This document shows positions 25,911-33,953 of a stretch of 64,000 nucleotides of DNA, in pieces. Every line of letters starts with the position of its first letter. Position 1 is the stretch's first letter. The notes below the pieces were generated by a model, which saw only the letters and a list, made by a program, of their open reading frames with translations, had not been told where the DNA came from and did not search any database. The DNA comes from Stieleria neptunia (GTDB lineage Bacteria > Planctomycetota > Planctomycetia > Pirellulales > Pirellulaceae). The stretch spans positions 806,001 through 870,000 of the forward strand of contig NZ_CP037423.1 in assembly GCF_007754155.1 (NCBI RefSeq). Reading direction: 5' to 3'. A program made the translations under genes and the position numbers.

Positions 25911-28900
25911 ATGATGCCCCTTCTGCACCAAGCCCGGGCGGCTCGAAATCGTCGCCGCAACGCTCGCACGATTCGACGTCAGCGCCTTTCATCGCAGATC
26001 GAGCAACTGGAACGGCGCGACCTGCTGGCCTTCGACATCGGTCTGTTCGCGGACATCAACCAACAAGGTGTTTCGGCCGCGATCGATCACTTGGTGGAGT
26101 TCAAAGGCGAGGTCTATTTCGTCGCTGATGACGGACGCAGCGGAAGCGAACTCTGGAAGAGTGACGGCACGATCGACGGCACCGGCCAGGTCGCCGATCT
26201 GTTGCCCGGCGTTGATGGCTCCCTGCCCGAAGACTTGACCGTGTTGGGGGCGGAACTGTTCTTCACGGCACTGGACGAACTCGGCGAAACAGACCTTTGG
26301 AAAACTGACGGCACGACCGCCGGGACCACCATGGTGTTCGATGCCGACGCCAACGGAGTCTACTACCTTCGCGACTTGACGGCCTCGGGCGGCAATCTGT
26401 TCTTCACCGCCTATCATTACGATTCGGGCTACGAACTATGGATCCACGACCAAGCCGTCGGCGGAACGATGCTGGTCAAAGACATCAATCCGGATCAAAC
26501 CATCATTGACCGCCCGAGAGAATTGACGGACGTCGACGGAACGCTGTTCTTCACCTCCTACGAAAACGGCTACTACAATCGCGAGTTGTGGATGAGCGAC
26601 GGAAGCGAGGCGGGGACCATGATGGTCAAGGACTTGGCGATCGACACGAGTGATCCATTGGATCCGGATCCCTCGATCAGTTCCTACCCGACCTACTTGA
26701 CCAATGTCGACGGCGTGCTGTTCTTCGTCGCGGAAGATCCGGTCGATGGCGTGGAACTGTTTCGCAGCGATGGTACCTCCGCAGGCACCCTGCAGGTTGC
26801 CGATCTCCATCCAAGCGGTTCATCGTACCCCGATGATCTAACGGCATTCGACGGCCACGTGTTTTTCTCCGCCGACGACGGGGTGACGGGGCGTCAATTG
26901 TTCAAGAGCCAGGTCGCGACGGGGACAACCACGATGGTCGCCAACACGGCCGGCGGCAGCAACGCCTCCAACCCGACGGATCTGGAAGTCGTCGGACAAG
27001 AACTGTTCTTTGCCGCCGAGGGAGTCGTGCCGGCGACGACCGTCAGCGCCGATGCTCCGACGCTGTTGACCGACAACTCGATCCTAAGTGGATCGGCCTG
27101 GGCGGGGATCGTGACCGGACTCACCACCGGACCGGATCGCGGCAACCTGGCCACCTTCGGGGGCAACGGTGTCTTCACCGCCAAGCCCCAGACCAGTACC
27201 AACGATGGTCCCGGCTGGGTTGTCAACGGTGCAAAAATCGGTGACGCCGGCGTCGGACTGGAAACACTCGCGCTGAATGATTTTTATCTCGCCGACATCG
27301 ATTCGGGTGACTTGGACAACGATTCCTGGGAATGGACGATCTCGGACGCCGCAGGTCTGACCAATCTCGCGTTTACCGGTTTTGCCTCGGGGAATCAATT
27401 CGATCAATCGCACGAAGGCCTGGTCTTTGAACTGTTCCTCAACCACTCGACCACCCGGACGTCGGTGCTGGAGTTGGCCGGCGACGAATTGGACAACTGG
27501 TTTGCCGGGCGATCGGCCAACAACATTGCCATCTCCCATCCGGGCGGCCCCACCGTCACGACGGCCACCCTGCGCATGACCATCGGACGCGACGGAGCCC
27601 CGGCGTTTGCCGACGGCGGATCCGAAGCGATTGTCGTCAATGCAACATTGACTGCCGACCTGTCGCCGGCGACGACGGCACGGTTACCGGTCGGCCGCGA
27701 ATTGCACAAGACCGATGGAACCACCGCCGGCACGGTCCTGATCGACGATTTCGTCACCGACGGCAGTGCCAACCCGAGTGAATTGACCGAGTCGGGAGGC
27801 TTGCTGTACTTTTCCGCCGATGAACCGGTGGGATCCGGTCGAGAGTTGTGGGTCAGCAATGGCACGCAAAGCGGAACGATGCGATTGATCGACTCGCAAC
27901 CGGGCAGCGACGAGTACGGGGCACCGTTGGATGGTGACCCGCAAAACCTCACCGACATCGGCGGAACCTTGTTCTTCACAACGATCGACGGGACGGTGGA
28001 CCGCGAGCTTTGGGCCAGCAATGGCACCGCCTTGACCACGCGCCCCATCGCCAACATCAATCCCGGCACGCAGTCGGCCGACGTCCAGCAATTCACGCCG
28101 GTCGGCGACCTGCTGTACTTCGTCGCCGATGATGGGATCAACGGCGAAGCGGTTTGGAGGGCTGACCCGACCAGCCAAACGGTCACCATGGTCGCCGACG
28201 TGACTGCTTCGTCCATCGACGCGGTTTCAGGGCTCGCCAAATTCGGCAGTGGTGTCGTGTTCTATAACTCGATCGCTGGCTCCGGCGGCGGGATGTATTA
28301 CCACGACGGTTCCCAAACCACTCAATTCATGGCCGGAACGCCCGTTGCCGTCAATTTGGACGGCACGATGTTCGTCGAAAATCCCGCCGACAACCGCGTT
28401 TACTTTGTCACCAATGATGCGGCCAGCGGCGAAGAACTCTGGAGCAGTGACGGGACCCTGGCGGGAACCGCGATCGTCCAGGATTTGAACAGCGGAAACA
28501 CCGGCAGCGAGCCGACCGAGCTGACGTCGTTCAAGGGACAGATCTACTTCGCTGCCGATGACGGCGTCGGCGGACGAGAACTGTTTTCGACAAGCGCCGG
28601 CGGAGGAATCCAACAGGTCCGAGACATCAATCCGGGCGCCATCGGGTCCGACCCGCAACAGTTGACGGTCAGCGGCGGCACGCTCTTCTTCGCCGCCGAC
28701 GACGGCACCAACGGGCGAGAGTTGCAGACATCCGGCGGGACCCTGTTGGACATCAATCCGAACGGATCGTCCAACCCCGCCGAACTCACCGACATCGGCG
28801 GTACCCTTTACTTCGCAGCGGACAACGGTGTCGATGGCACGGAACCCTTCCTCTCCAACGGTACCGTCGCCACGCAAATTGCCAACGTCGGTCCGCTCAG

Positions 28901-30398
28901 CAGCAGTTCCAACCCCGACGGATTCACGGCATCCGACGGGCGTGTCTACTTTGCCGCCGAACAATCCAACCGCGGCGCACTGCTGGAAATCTTTTCCGGA
29001 ATCAGCGGGACGCAGCTCGTCAATTTAACCGGTGCACCAAACTATCCCGATGCCCCCGACTCGATCGCGCTGCTCGACTCCTTCGAGATTCCGACCAATG
29101 TCGACAACAACTACGGGGCTCGTGTGCGGGCGTACTTGACCGTTCCCACGACAGGCGACTACACGTTTTGGATCGCCTCGGACGACCAAGGTTCCCTGCT
29201 GTTGAGCACGGATGACGATCCGGCCAACGCAGCTCAGATCGCTTCGGTCCCCGTCTGGACCAGCTCTCGGCAGTACGACAAATACCCCACCGACCAGCAG
29301 TCGGCGCCGATCCGCTTGGTCGCCGGACAGGTGTATTACATCGAAGCGTTGATGAAGGAAGGCTCCGGCGGCGACAACTTGTCGGTCGCCTGGTCCGGCC
29401 CCGGAATCCTGGGACCAACCGTGATCGGCGGACAGTATCTCACCCGCTTCGGCGTCGCACCCACCGACCTGGGGACCGGACGTGAATTGTGGAGCACCGA
29501 CGGGACGCCCGCCGGCACGGAATTGGTCGCCGACCTCCAACCGGGGCTGCCAAGCAGCAACCCCGAACCCAAAGGTTCGACGGGGTTGAGATTGTTGCTC
29601 AGCGTGACCGATGACGGATCGGTCGGACGTGAGCCCTACAGTAGCGGAGGCACGCCGGCAAACACGTCGTTGATCGAAGACTTGAACCGGGACCTGCGAT
29701 TCGGAAGCGATCCCGAAGGGTTCCATCCCTTTGGCGACGATTGGCTGTTCGTCGGCGATGACGGCCTGATCGGAAACGAACTGTATCGACTTGCCGCCGA
29801 CGCACCGGTCGCCCCCGACGTGGAAGTCGCAGCACCGCCGGGCGTTGATCCGCCGGTCGGCCGGCAACAGCGCTCGATGGTCGATTCGATCAGTTTGGTC
29901 TTCGACGAAGAAGTCCTTGTCGCTGAGACGGCGATCGAGTTGACGAACCGGGACACGAACACAAAAGTCACGTCGCTGATCGTGAACGCCACATTCCGAG
30001 ACGGCCGGACGATCGTGGAACTGACGTTCGGGCCCGGTCCATCGGTGGTCTCCCGTGATCCGTCCGGGACCACCGGGTTGCTCAATTCGCTGGCCGACGG
30101 GAACTATCAATTGACCGTGCCGGCGGACGCAATCCAATCGCTACAGACGGGATTGAGTTTGGACGGGGATTGGGTGCATGGTGAAAACGCAGCCGACCGA
30201 TTCTTTCGATTCTATGGTGACAGCGACGGCGACCGGGATGTCGACGGCCACGACTATGGACGCTTCGGGCTGACGTTCCTTCAATCGGCACCGGGCATCT
30301 ACAATCCAGATCTTGATTACGAAGGCGATGGAGACGTCGACGGTCAAGACTACGGCCGATTCGGTCTTCGTTTCATGCGTCGCCTCGACCATTCCTGA
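25911..30398 (+). CDS. Giant ELWxxDGT-repeat surface protein with PA14 and dockerin-like domains
   Basis: 1495 residues from ATG 25911 (a second ATG follows at once; a TTG at 25854 is unlikely). The N-terminus has a planctomycete-type LEPR-XLL-like motif (RLSSQIEQLERRDLLAF, about 25-41), also seen in the protease at 62457. The body consists of about 20 ELWxxDGT repeats (ELWKSDGTIDGTGQVADLLPG), which form a propeller-like structure. Two extra domains are inserted: residues about 372-589 (unknown, beta-rich) and about 1020-1184 (PA14-type, with YGARVRAYLTVPTTGDYTFWI). The C-terminus has two dockerin-like calcium motifs (DSDGDRDVDGHDYGRFG, DYEGDGDVDGQDYGRFG). It is probably exported; a role as carbohydrate-binding surface protein is inferred. 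It is convergent with the VOC gene. Confidence 0.78.
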   Translation: MMPLLHQARAARNRRRNARTIRRQRLSSQIEQLERRDLLAFDIGLFADINQQGVSAAIDHLVEFKGEVYFVADDGRSGSELWKSDGTIDGTGQVADLLPGVDGSLPEDLTVLGAELFFTALDELGETDLWKTDGTTAGTTMVFDADANGVYYLRDLTASGGNLFFTAYHYDSGYELWIHDQAVGGTMLVKDINPDQTIIDRPRELTDVDGTLFFTSYENGYYNRELWMSDGSEAGTMMVKDLAIDTSDPLDPDPSISSYPTYLTNVDGVLFFVAEDPVDGVELFRSDGTSAGTLQVADLHPSGSSYPDDLTAFDGHVFFSADDGVTGRQLFKSQVATGTTTMVANTAGGSNASNPTDLEVVGQELFFAAEGVVPATTVSADAPTLLTDNSILSGSAWAGIVTGLTTGPDRGNLATFGGNGVFTAKPQTSTNDGPGWVVNGAKIGDAGVGLETLALNDFYLADIDSGDLDNDSWEWTISDAAGLTNLAFTGFASGNQFDQSHEGLVFELFLNHSTTRTSVLELAGDELDNWFAGRSANNIAISHPGGPTVTTATLRMTIGRDGAPAFADGGSEAIVVNATLTADLSPATTARLPVGRELHKTDGTTAGTVLIDDFVTDGSANPSELTESGGLLYFSADEPVGSGRELWVSNGTQSGTMRLIDSQPGSDEYGAPLDGDPQNLTDIGGTLFFTTIDGTVDRELWASNGTALTTRPIANINPGTQSADVQQFTPVGDLLYFVADDGINGEAVWRADPTSQTVTMVADVTASSIDAVSGLAKFGSGVVFYNSIAGSGGGMYYHDGSQTTQFMAGTPVAVNLDGTMFVENPADNRVYFVTNDAASGEELWSSDGTLAGTAIVQDLNSGNTGSEPTELTSFKGQIYFAADDGVGGRELFSTSAGGGIQQVRDINPGAIGSDPQQLTVSGGTLFFAADDGTNGRELQTSGGTLLDINPNGSSNPAELTDIGGTLYFAADNGVDGTEPFLSNGTVATQIANVGPLSSSSNPDGFTASDGRVYFAAEQSNRGALLEIFSGISGTQLVNLTGAPNYPDAPDSIALLDSFEIPTNVDNNYGARVRAYLTVPTTGDYTFWIASDDQGSLLLSTDDDPANAAQIASVPVWTSSRQYDKYPTDQQSAPIRLVAGQVYYIEALMKEGSGGDNLSVAWSGPGILGPTVIGGQYLTRFGVAPTDLGTGRELWSTDGTPAGTELVADLQPGLPSSNPEPKGSTGLRLLLSVTDDGSVGREPYSSGGTPANTSLIEDLNRDLRFGSDPEGFHPFGDDWLFVGDDGLIGNELYRLAADAPVAPDVEVAAPPGVDPPVGRQQRSMVDSISLVFDEEVLVAETAIELTNRDTNTKVTSLIVNATFRDGRTIVELTFGPGPSVVSRDPSGTTGLLNSLADGNYQLTVPADAIQSLQTGLSLDGDWVHGENAADRFFRFYGDSDGDRDVDGHDYGRFGLTFLQSAPGIYNPDLDYEGDGDVDGQDYGRFGLRFMRRLDHS

Positions 30399-30418
30399 CT
30401 GCTGCCGCGTCCCGACAT

Positions 30419-30763
30419 TCACACCTGCCAGAGTCCGTGTTGAATGCCACCCTGAAAGAAAATGGCGCACTTCCCGTGACCGGGCAACTCCATCGGCGCA
30501 AGCGCGACCTGGCCCCCGGCCGCCTCGGCAGATGTCACCGCGGCATCAATGTCGTCGACCAGCACGTAAGGTCGGACGATGGGCGACTCGGATTCGTGCA
30601 TCGGAGCCCGCACGCCGATCTTTCCCCCGCCCGCTAGCGTGGCCGTGCGTGCATTGCCAAGCGCCGGATCGCCCGTGCCGAACGTCACGCCATGGAGTTC
30701 GGAAAGCGTTGCGCACACGATGTCGACGTCCGGCGTCACGAACTCTAGATAGTGGACTTGCAT
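30419..30763 (-). CDS. VOC superfamily protein (glyoxalase/bleomycin-resistance fold)
   Basis: 114 residues. One VOC domain: MQVHYLEFVTPDV at the N-terminus, then a central VLVDDIDAAVTSAEAAGGQ, and GKCAIFFQGGIQHGLWQV at the end. The family binds a metal by four His/Glu/Gln residues spread over two betaalphabetabetabeta modules; this one has a His near the start (4) and others at the end. The reaction cannot be assigned. It is read opposite to the ELWxxDGT gene and the two stop codons are 20 bp apart. A divergent gap (~200 bp) separates it from the next gene. Confidence 0.75.
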   Translation of the reverse strand: MQVHYLEFVTPDVDIVCATLSELHGVTFGTGDPALGNARTATLAGGGKIGVRAPMHESESPIVRPYVLVDDIDAAVTSAEAAGGQVALAPMELPGHGKCAIFFQGGIQHGLWQV

Positions 30764-30961
30764 TGTTTTTCTCGCTCAACTGAAATGGGTTTAAAAATGT
30801 AGAGAGAACCACCTGCCTCGGCGTCAGCAGCGTAGACGGCCTGCGGGAGACCGAATTCAGTGTAGATTGCACGGGCAACCCGAATCGATCGGTTGCACGT
30901 CGGGCGCAAGTTTACAACAGCCCGTCGCCACCGCTTCGTTCAGGATCGCAACGAGAACAGC

Positions 30962-31549
30962 ATGAAGGATTCCGCAACGAACGCGCCGGCGGACGTTCAT
31001 CGATTCTACAACGAGCTGCCGAACCGTTTCGTGGCTTGGGCCGCAGTCTGCTCGATCGGGCTGTTCGGTTTGATGCTGCTCTCAGCCGGCCTGCACCGCG
31101 GGTTGCGCAACGGACTCGCCGGGCTACCAGCCGATGAAACGTTGCTGATCATTATGGGCGTCGTCATTTCGTCCGGGGCCGGATTGTTGGTCCGGCATCT
31201 GGCCACCGCCCGTGTCACGTTGACGCCGACGCATCTGGTGGTCAGCCGCTGGGTCGGGTCGCGCCGTTTTGCCCTGAATGAAATCACGGGATTGGCGCGG
31301 TATCGCAAGACGGTCAAAACCAAATCGCGTCTGGGACCTGCAAAGCCTACCGCCGGCTGGTCCACGTTCACGGTTGAGGTGCTGATCCTCAGGCTACCGA
31401 ATCGATGCACGGCCCAATTCACGCTTCCCGAGTTTTGCGGCAACGTCGAGCTGCTGGAACTGCTGCAAAACCGCACGGGACTCAATTTGAACGAGTTTGG
31501 CGATGAAGCAGCAAAGGCCAAGGCATGGCGGAACGGCATCGGCGGTTGA
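30962..31549 (+). CDS. Membrane protein with PH-like domain (uncharacterised)
   Basis: 195 residues from ATG 30962. Two hydrophobic helices: FVAWAAVCSIGLFGLMLLSAG (about 22-42) and LLIIMGVVISSGAGLLVRHL (about 62-82). The rest (VTLTPTHLVVSRWVGSRRFALNEITGLARYRK) resembles bacterial PH-like domains (bPH), common in small integral membrane proteins. No catalytic residue is visible. The stop is 7 bp from the stop of the convergent sulfatase gene. Role unknown. Confidence 0.6.
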   Translation: MKDSATNAPADVHRFYNELPNRFVAWAAVCSIGLFGLMLLSAGLHRGLRNGLAGLPADETLLIIMGVVISSGAGLLVRHLATARVTLTPTHLVVSRWVGSRRFALNEITGLARYRKTVKTKSRLGPAKPTAGWSTFTVEVLILRLPNRCTAQFTLPEFCGNVELLELLQNRTGLNLNEFGDEAAKAKAWRNGIGG

Positions 31550-31556
31550 GCCCGCG

Positions 31557-33146
31557 TCAACGCGAGGCTTTCTCGCGATACTGCGGCGGTGCGTAGGCTT
31601 CGTAACTCGGGGCGTCGTACTGGGAACGCAGTTGGTCGTAGGTTTCGTGAAGCTGCTTGCGGACTTCGGCGTAGTTCTGATCGGAGTAAACGTTCCGCAT
31701 CTCGGTGGGGTCGTTGACCAAATCGAACAGCTGCCACTCATCGGTCCACGGCAGGTAAAACAATTTGTGCGTGTGCGTTCGAACGCCGAAGTGTTGCGGG
31801 ACGGCGTGTTCGCCGAGTTCGTAATACGCGTAATAGACCGAATCGCGAATCTGTTGATCGCTGTCCTTGAGCACCGGCATGATCGACGTCCCTTGAACTT
31901 CGTCGGGAGTGTCCATGCCGGCCATGTCCAGGAACGTGGGGGCGTAATCGATGTTTTGAATCAGTGCCGTCGGCTTGGCGCCCGGCTGGACCACGCCGGG
32001 CCAGCGGATCACAAACGGCATTGTGAACGATTCTTCGAACATCCATCGTTTGTCGAACCAGCCATGTTCGCCGAGATAAAACCCCTGGTCGGACGAATAG
32101 ATCACGACGGTGTTGTCGGCCAACTGGTGATTGTCCAGGTAGTCTAGCAGTCGGCCCACGCTCTCGTCGACTGCCTTGACCGTTTCCAGATAGTTCTGCA
32201 TGTAGCGTTGGTACTTCCAACGCACCAGTGCTTGATGATCGATCGTTCCGGCTTTGTAGTCGTCGATAAAGGCTTTGTTTTTTGGTGCGAAGTGGGCGTC
32301 CCATGTGGCCTTTTGCGACTCCGTCATGCGGTTGTATTCCGGGGTGCCGTACGACCGGAACTCCGGCAAGGTGACGCCCTGCATTTCTTCTTTGCGCAGC
32401 TTCAAATCATAGGCCCAGGTCATGTGCCGATCGATTTCCATTTCATTCTTGGGCAACGTTCGGCTGCGCGTGGCATAGTCGTCGAACAAGTTGCTCGGCT
32501 CGGGAATGGTGACCCCGTCCAGCGTGCCGAGGTGGCGCAGGGCGGGGGCAAACGTTCGGTGCGGTGCCTTGTGCTGGCACATCAGGAAGAACGGTTTGTC
32601 GGCATCGCGGCGGTCGAGCCACTGGATCGCTTTGTCGGTCGTGATGTCGGTGGCGTATCCGTCAAACCGTTTCTGTTTGCCGTCCATCGAGATGAAAACC
32701 GGATTGTAATAGCTGCCTTGCCCGGGCAAGATGTCCCAGTAGTCAAAGGCGACGGGGTCGGTTTTCAAGTGCCACTTCCCGATCACCGCGGTCTGGTAAC
32801 CACCGCCGTGCAAGGACTTGGCGACGGTCCATTGAGACTGGTCGAACCCCGCGCCGGTGTTGCGCAAGAAACCATTCTTGTGGCTGTGTTTGCCGGACAG
32901 GATGCAAGCGCGTGACGGGCCACAGATGGAATTGGCGCAAAAGGAATTGCGAAACAGGGCGCCTTCGTTGGCGATGCGATCGATATTGGGCGTCGGCGCG
33001 ACCTCCGCCAGCCGACCGCCGTAAGCCGAGATCGCGTTCAACGCATGGTCGTCGGAAAAGATGAACAAGATGTTCGGGCGATCGGCGGCCAGGGCGGGAG
33101 CGAGGGTTGCCAGGGTCAGGATTGCCAGGGAAAGGATTCGTCTCAT
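31557..33146 (-). CDS. Secreted sulfatase (Cys-type, family S1)
   Basis: 529 residues from ATG 33146-33144, starting with a signal peptide (MRRILSLAILTLATLAPALA). The metal-binding start is RPNILFIFSDDHALNA (D32-D33). The formylglycine motif is C75-G-P-S-R79-A, converted from Cys by a formylglycine-generating enzyme. HWKLKTDPVAFDYW-type and YSSDQGFYLGEHGWFDKR elements later are shared with sulfatases acting on N-acetylglucosamine-6-sulfate or similar glycans. It is periplasmic or outside the cell. It is one of four sulfatases in the window. A long repeat-rich gap separates it from RecQ. Confidence 0.9.
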   Translation of the reverse strand: MRRILSLAILTLATLAPALAADRPNILFIFSDDHALNAISAYGGRLAEVAPTPNIDRIANEGALFRNSFCANSICGPSRACILSGKHSHKNGFLRNTGAGFDQSQWTVAKSLHGGGYQTAVIGKWHLKTDPVAFDYWDILPGQGSYYNPVFISMDGKQKRFDGYATDITTDKAIQWLDRRDADKPFFLMCQHKAPHRTFAPALRHLGTLDGVTIPEPSNLFDDYATRSRTLPKNEMEIDRHMTWAYDLKLRKEEMQGVTLPEFRSYGTPEYNRMTESQKATWDAHFAPKNKAFIDDYKAGTIDHQALVRWKYQRYMQNYLETVKAVDESVGRLLDYLDNHQLADNTVVIYSSDQGFYLGEHGWFDKRWMFEESFTMPFVIRWPGVVQPGAKPTALIQNIDYAPTFLDMAGMDTPDEVQGTSIMPVLKDSDQQIRDSVYYAYYELGEHAVPQHFGVRTHTHKLFYLPWTDEWQLFDLVNDPTEMRNVYSDQNYAEVRKQLHETYDQLRSQYDAPSYEAYAPPQYREKASR

Positions 33147-33419
33147 GAAACAGCGTTCTTGTCGTCGGGGGTGTCGGGGTGGCGTGAACGGATGGGAAGG
33201 CGAACCACCAACGGGCATCGCATCGATTGGTCCATTTTTCGCTGCAACCAGTCTAACAACCGGCAAGCGATCGCGGACGCAGCTCCGCCGTTTGGAGATG
33301 GACGGCACGCAAAACGGACACAATCCTGACACGAACGAAGCGCAAGGGAGTGGATTGTCCACTTTTAGCGGAAGGGCGCGAGCGGGCTGTCGATTGAGTC
33401 GGAATCTGCTGATTCAATG

Positions 33420-33486
33420 GTGAGCCGCTGGCCGTCAGGCCTCGGGCAGCGCCGCAGTGCCCGGCCGCTGACGCGTCGCGGCTCAC
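33420..33486. repeat. Imperfect palindrome between sulfatase and recQ
   Basis: GTGAGCCGCTGGCCGTCAGG at the left end is the imperfect complement of the right end CCGCTGACGCGTCGCGGCTC. The centre is GGGCAGCGCCGCAGTGCCC. It appears to interrupt the arms of a family F copy: GCGGGCTGTCG before it pairs with CGACAGCCCGC after it. Confidence 0.7.
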
Positions 33487-33499
33487 AAAAACGACAGCC

Positions 33500-33658
33500 C
33501 GCGAGCCGTCCGGTCGCGTTTCAAAAACACCGTGAAAGACCGGAGGGCTCGCGCCCTGCCGCTAACAATCGACACCCCGCTTGACGTCAAATTAGATGGC
33601 ATGGGGCTGCGCCCTGCCGCTAAAACCTCATCAAACACAAGAAACCGATGCTTCACGC
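33500..33658. repeat. Intergenic copy of palindromic repeat family F
   Basis: Contains an inverted pair (CGCGAGCCGTCCGGTC at 33500-33515 and GACCGGAGGGCTCGCG at 33538-33553), then a second arm at 33605-33658 (GCGCCCTGCCGCTAAAACCT, then CATCAAACACAAG and TGCTTCAC). The second arm matches 58035-58084 inside the TonB receptor gene over about 50 bp. On the minus strand both copies keep an open frame encoding VKHxFxxVFDEVLAAGR. Confidence 0.8.
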
Positions 33659-33854
33659 CGACCCGTTGGTGCCGCGAGCGGGCAACGATGTTGCGAAGGG
33701 CCGCTATTTTCCGATCCATCGGCCCACCTTTTTTGATCTTTCTTTGCCTGGTAACGTTGCGTCGGTCGGCGGCCGAACCAAACTCGTCCGCATCCTCTCA
33801 GCCAAGCGGTGGCTGAAGCGATCACCCATGCATTGAACAAGGAAAAGATGAAGA

Positions 33855-33953
33855 ATGGACGCTGATAAAATCGATGGAATTGCCCGTGCAGTTGTGATTT
33901 CCGGGATCGGATTGGTCGCCTTGGTGCTCGCCGCCCAAAAGTTTCTGTTTTAA
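33855..33953 (+). CDS. Possible 32-residue single-helix membrane peptide
   Basis: ATG 33855 opens a 32-codon frame (MDADKIDGIARAVVISGIGL, then hydrophobic residues, ending AAQKFLF). It has one strongly hydrophobic helix and a purine-rich stretch (GGAAAAGATGAAGA) just before the start. Its end overlaps the last bases of recQ on the opposite strand. There is no known family; a short hydrophobic frame in an 800-bp gap may be chance, and I give it low confidence. Confidence 0.3.
   Translation: MDADKIDGIARAVVISGIGLVALVLAAQKFLF

Larger units (their letters stand above)
33147..33949. other. Repeat-rich intergenic region (sulfatase-recQ)
   Basis: About 800 bp without a conserved gene. It holds an imperfect palindrome (33420-33486), parts of repeat family F (33362-33385 and 33500-33658) and a 32-codon reading frame at 33855 listed separately. 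Minus-strand frames over the repeat are open and translate to a peptide related to part of the TonB receptor, which is what makes the repeat noteworthy. Confidence 0.7.

Noticed and set aside
33483..33719. A 78-codon minus-strand frame over the repeat region as a gene
   Set aside because: It is simply the translation of the repeat family F sequence; no signal peptide, family or ribosome-binding site is visible.
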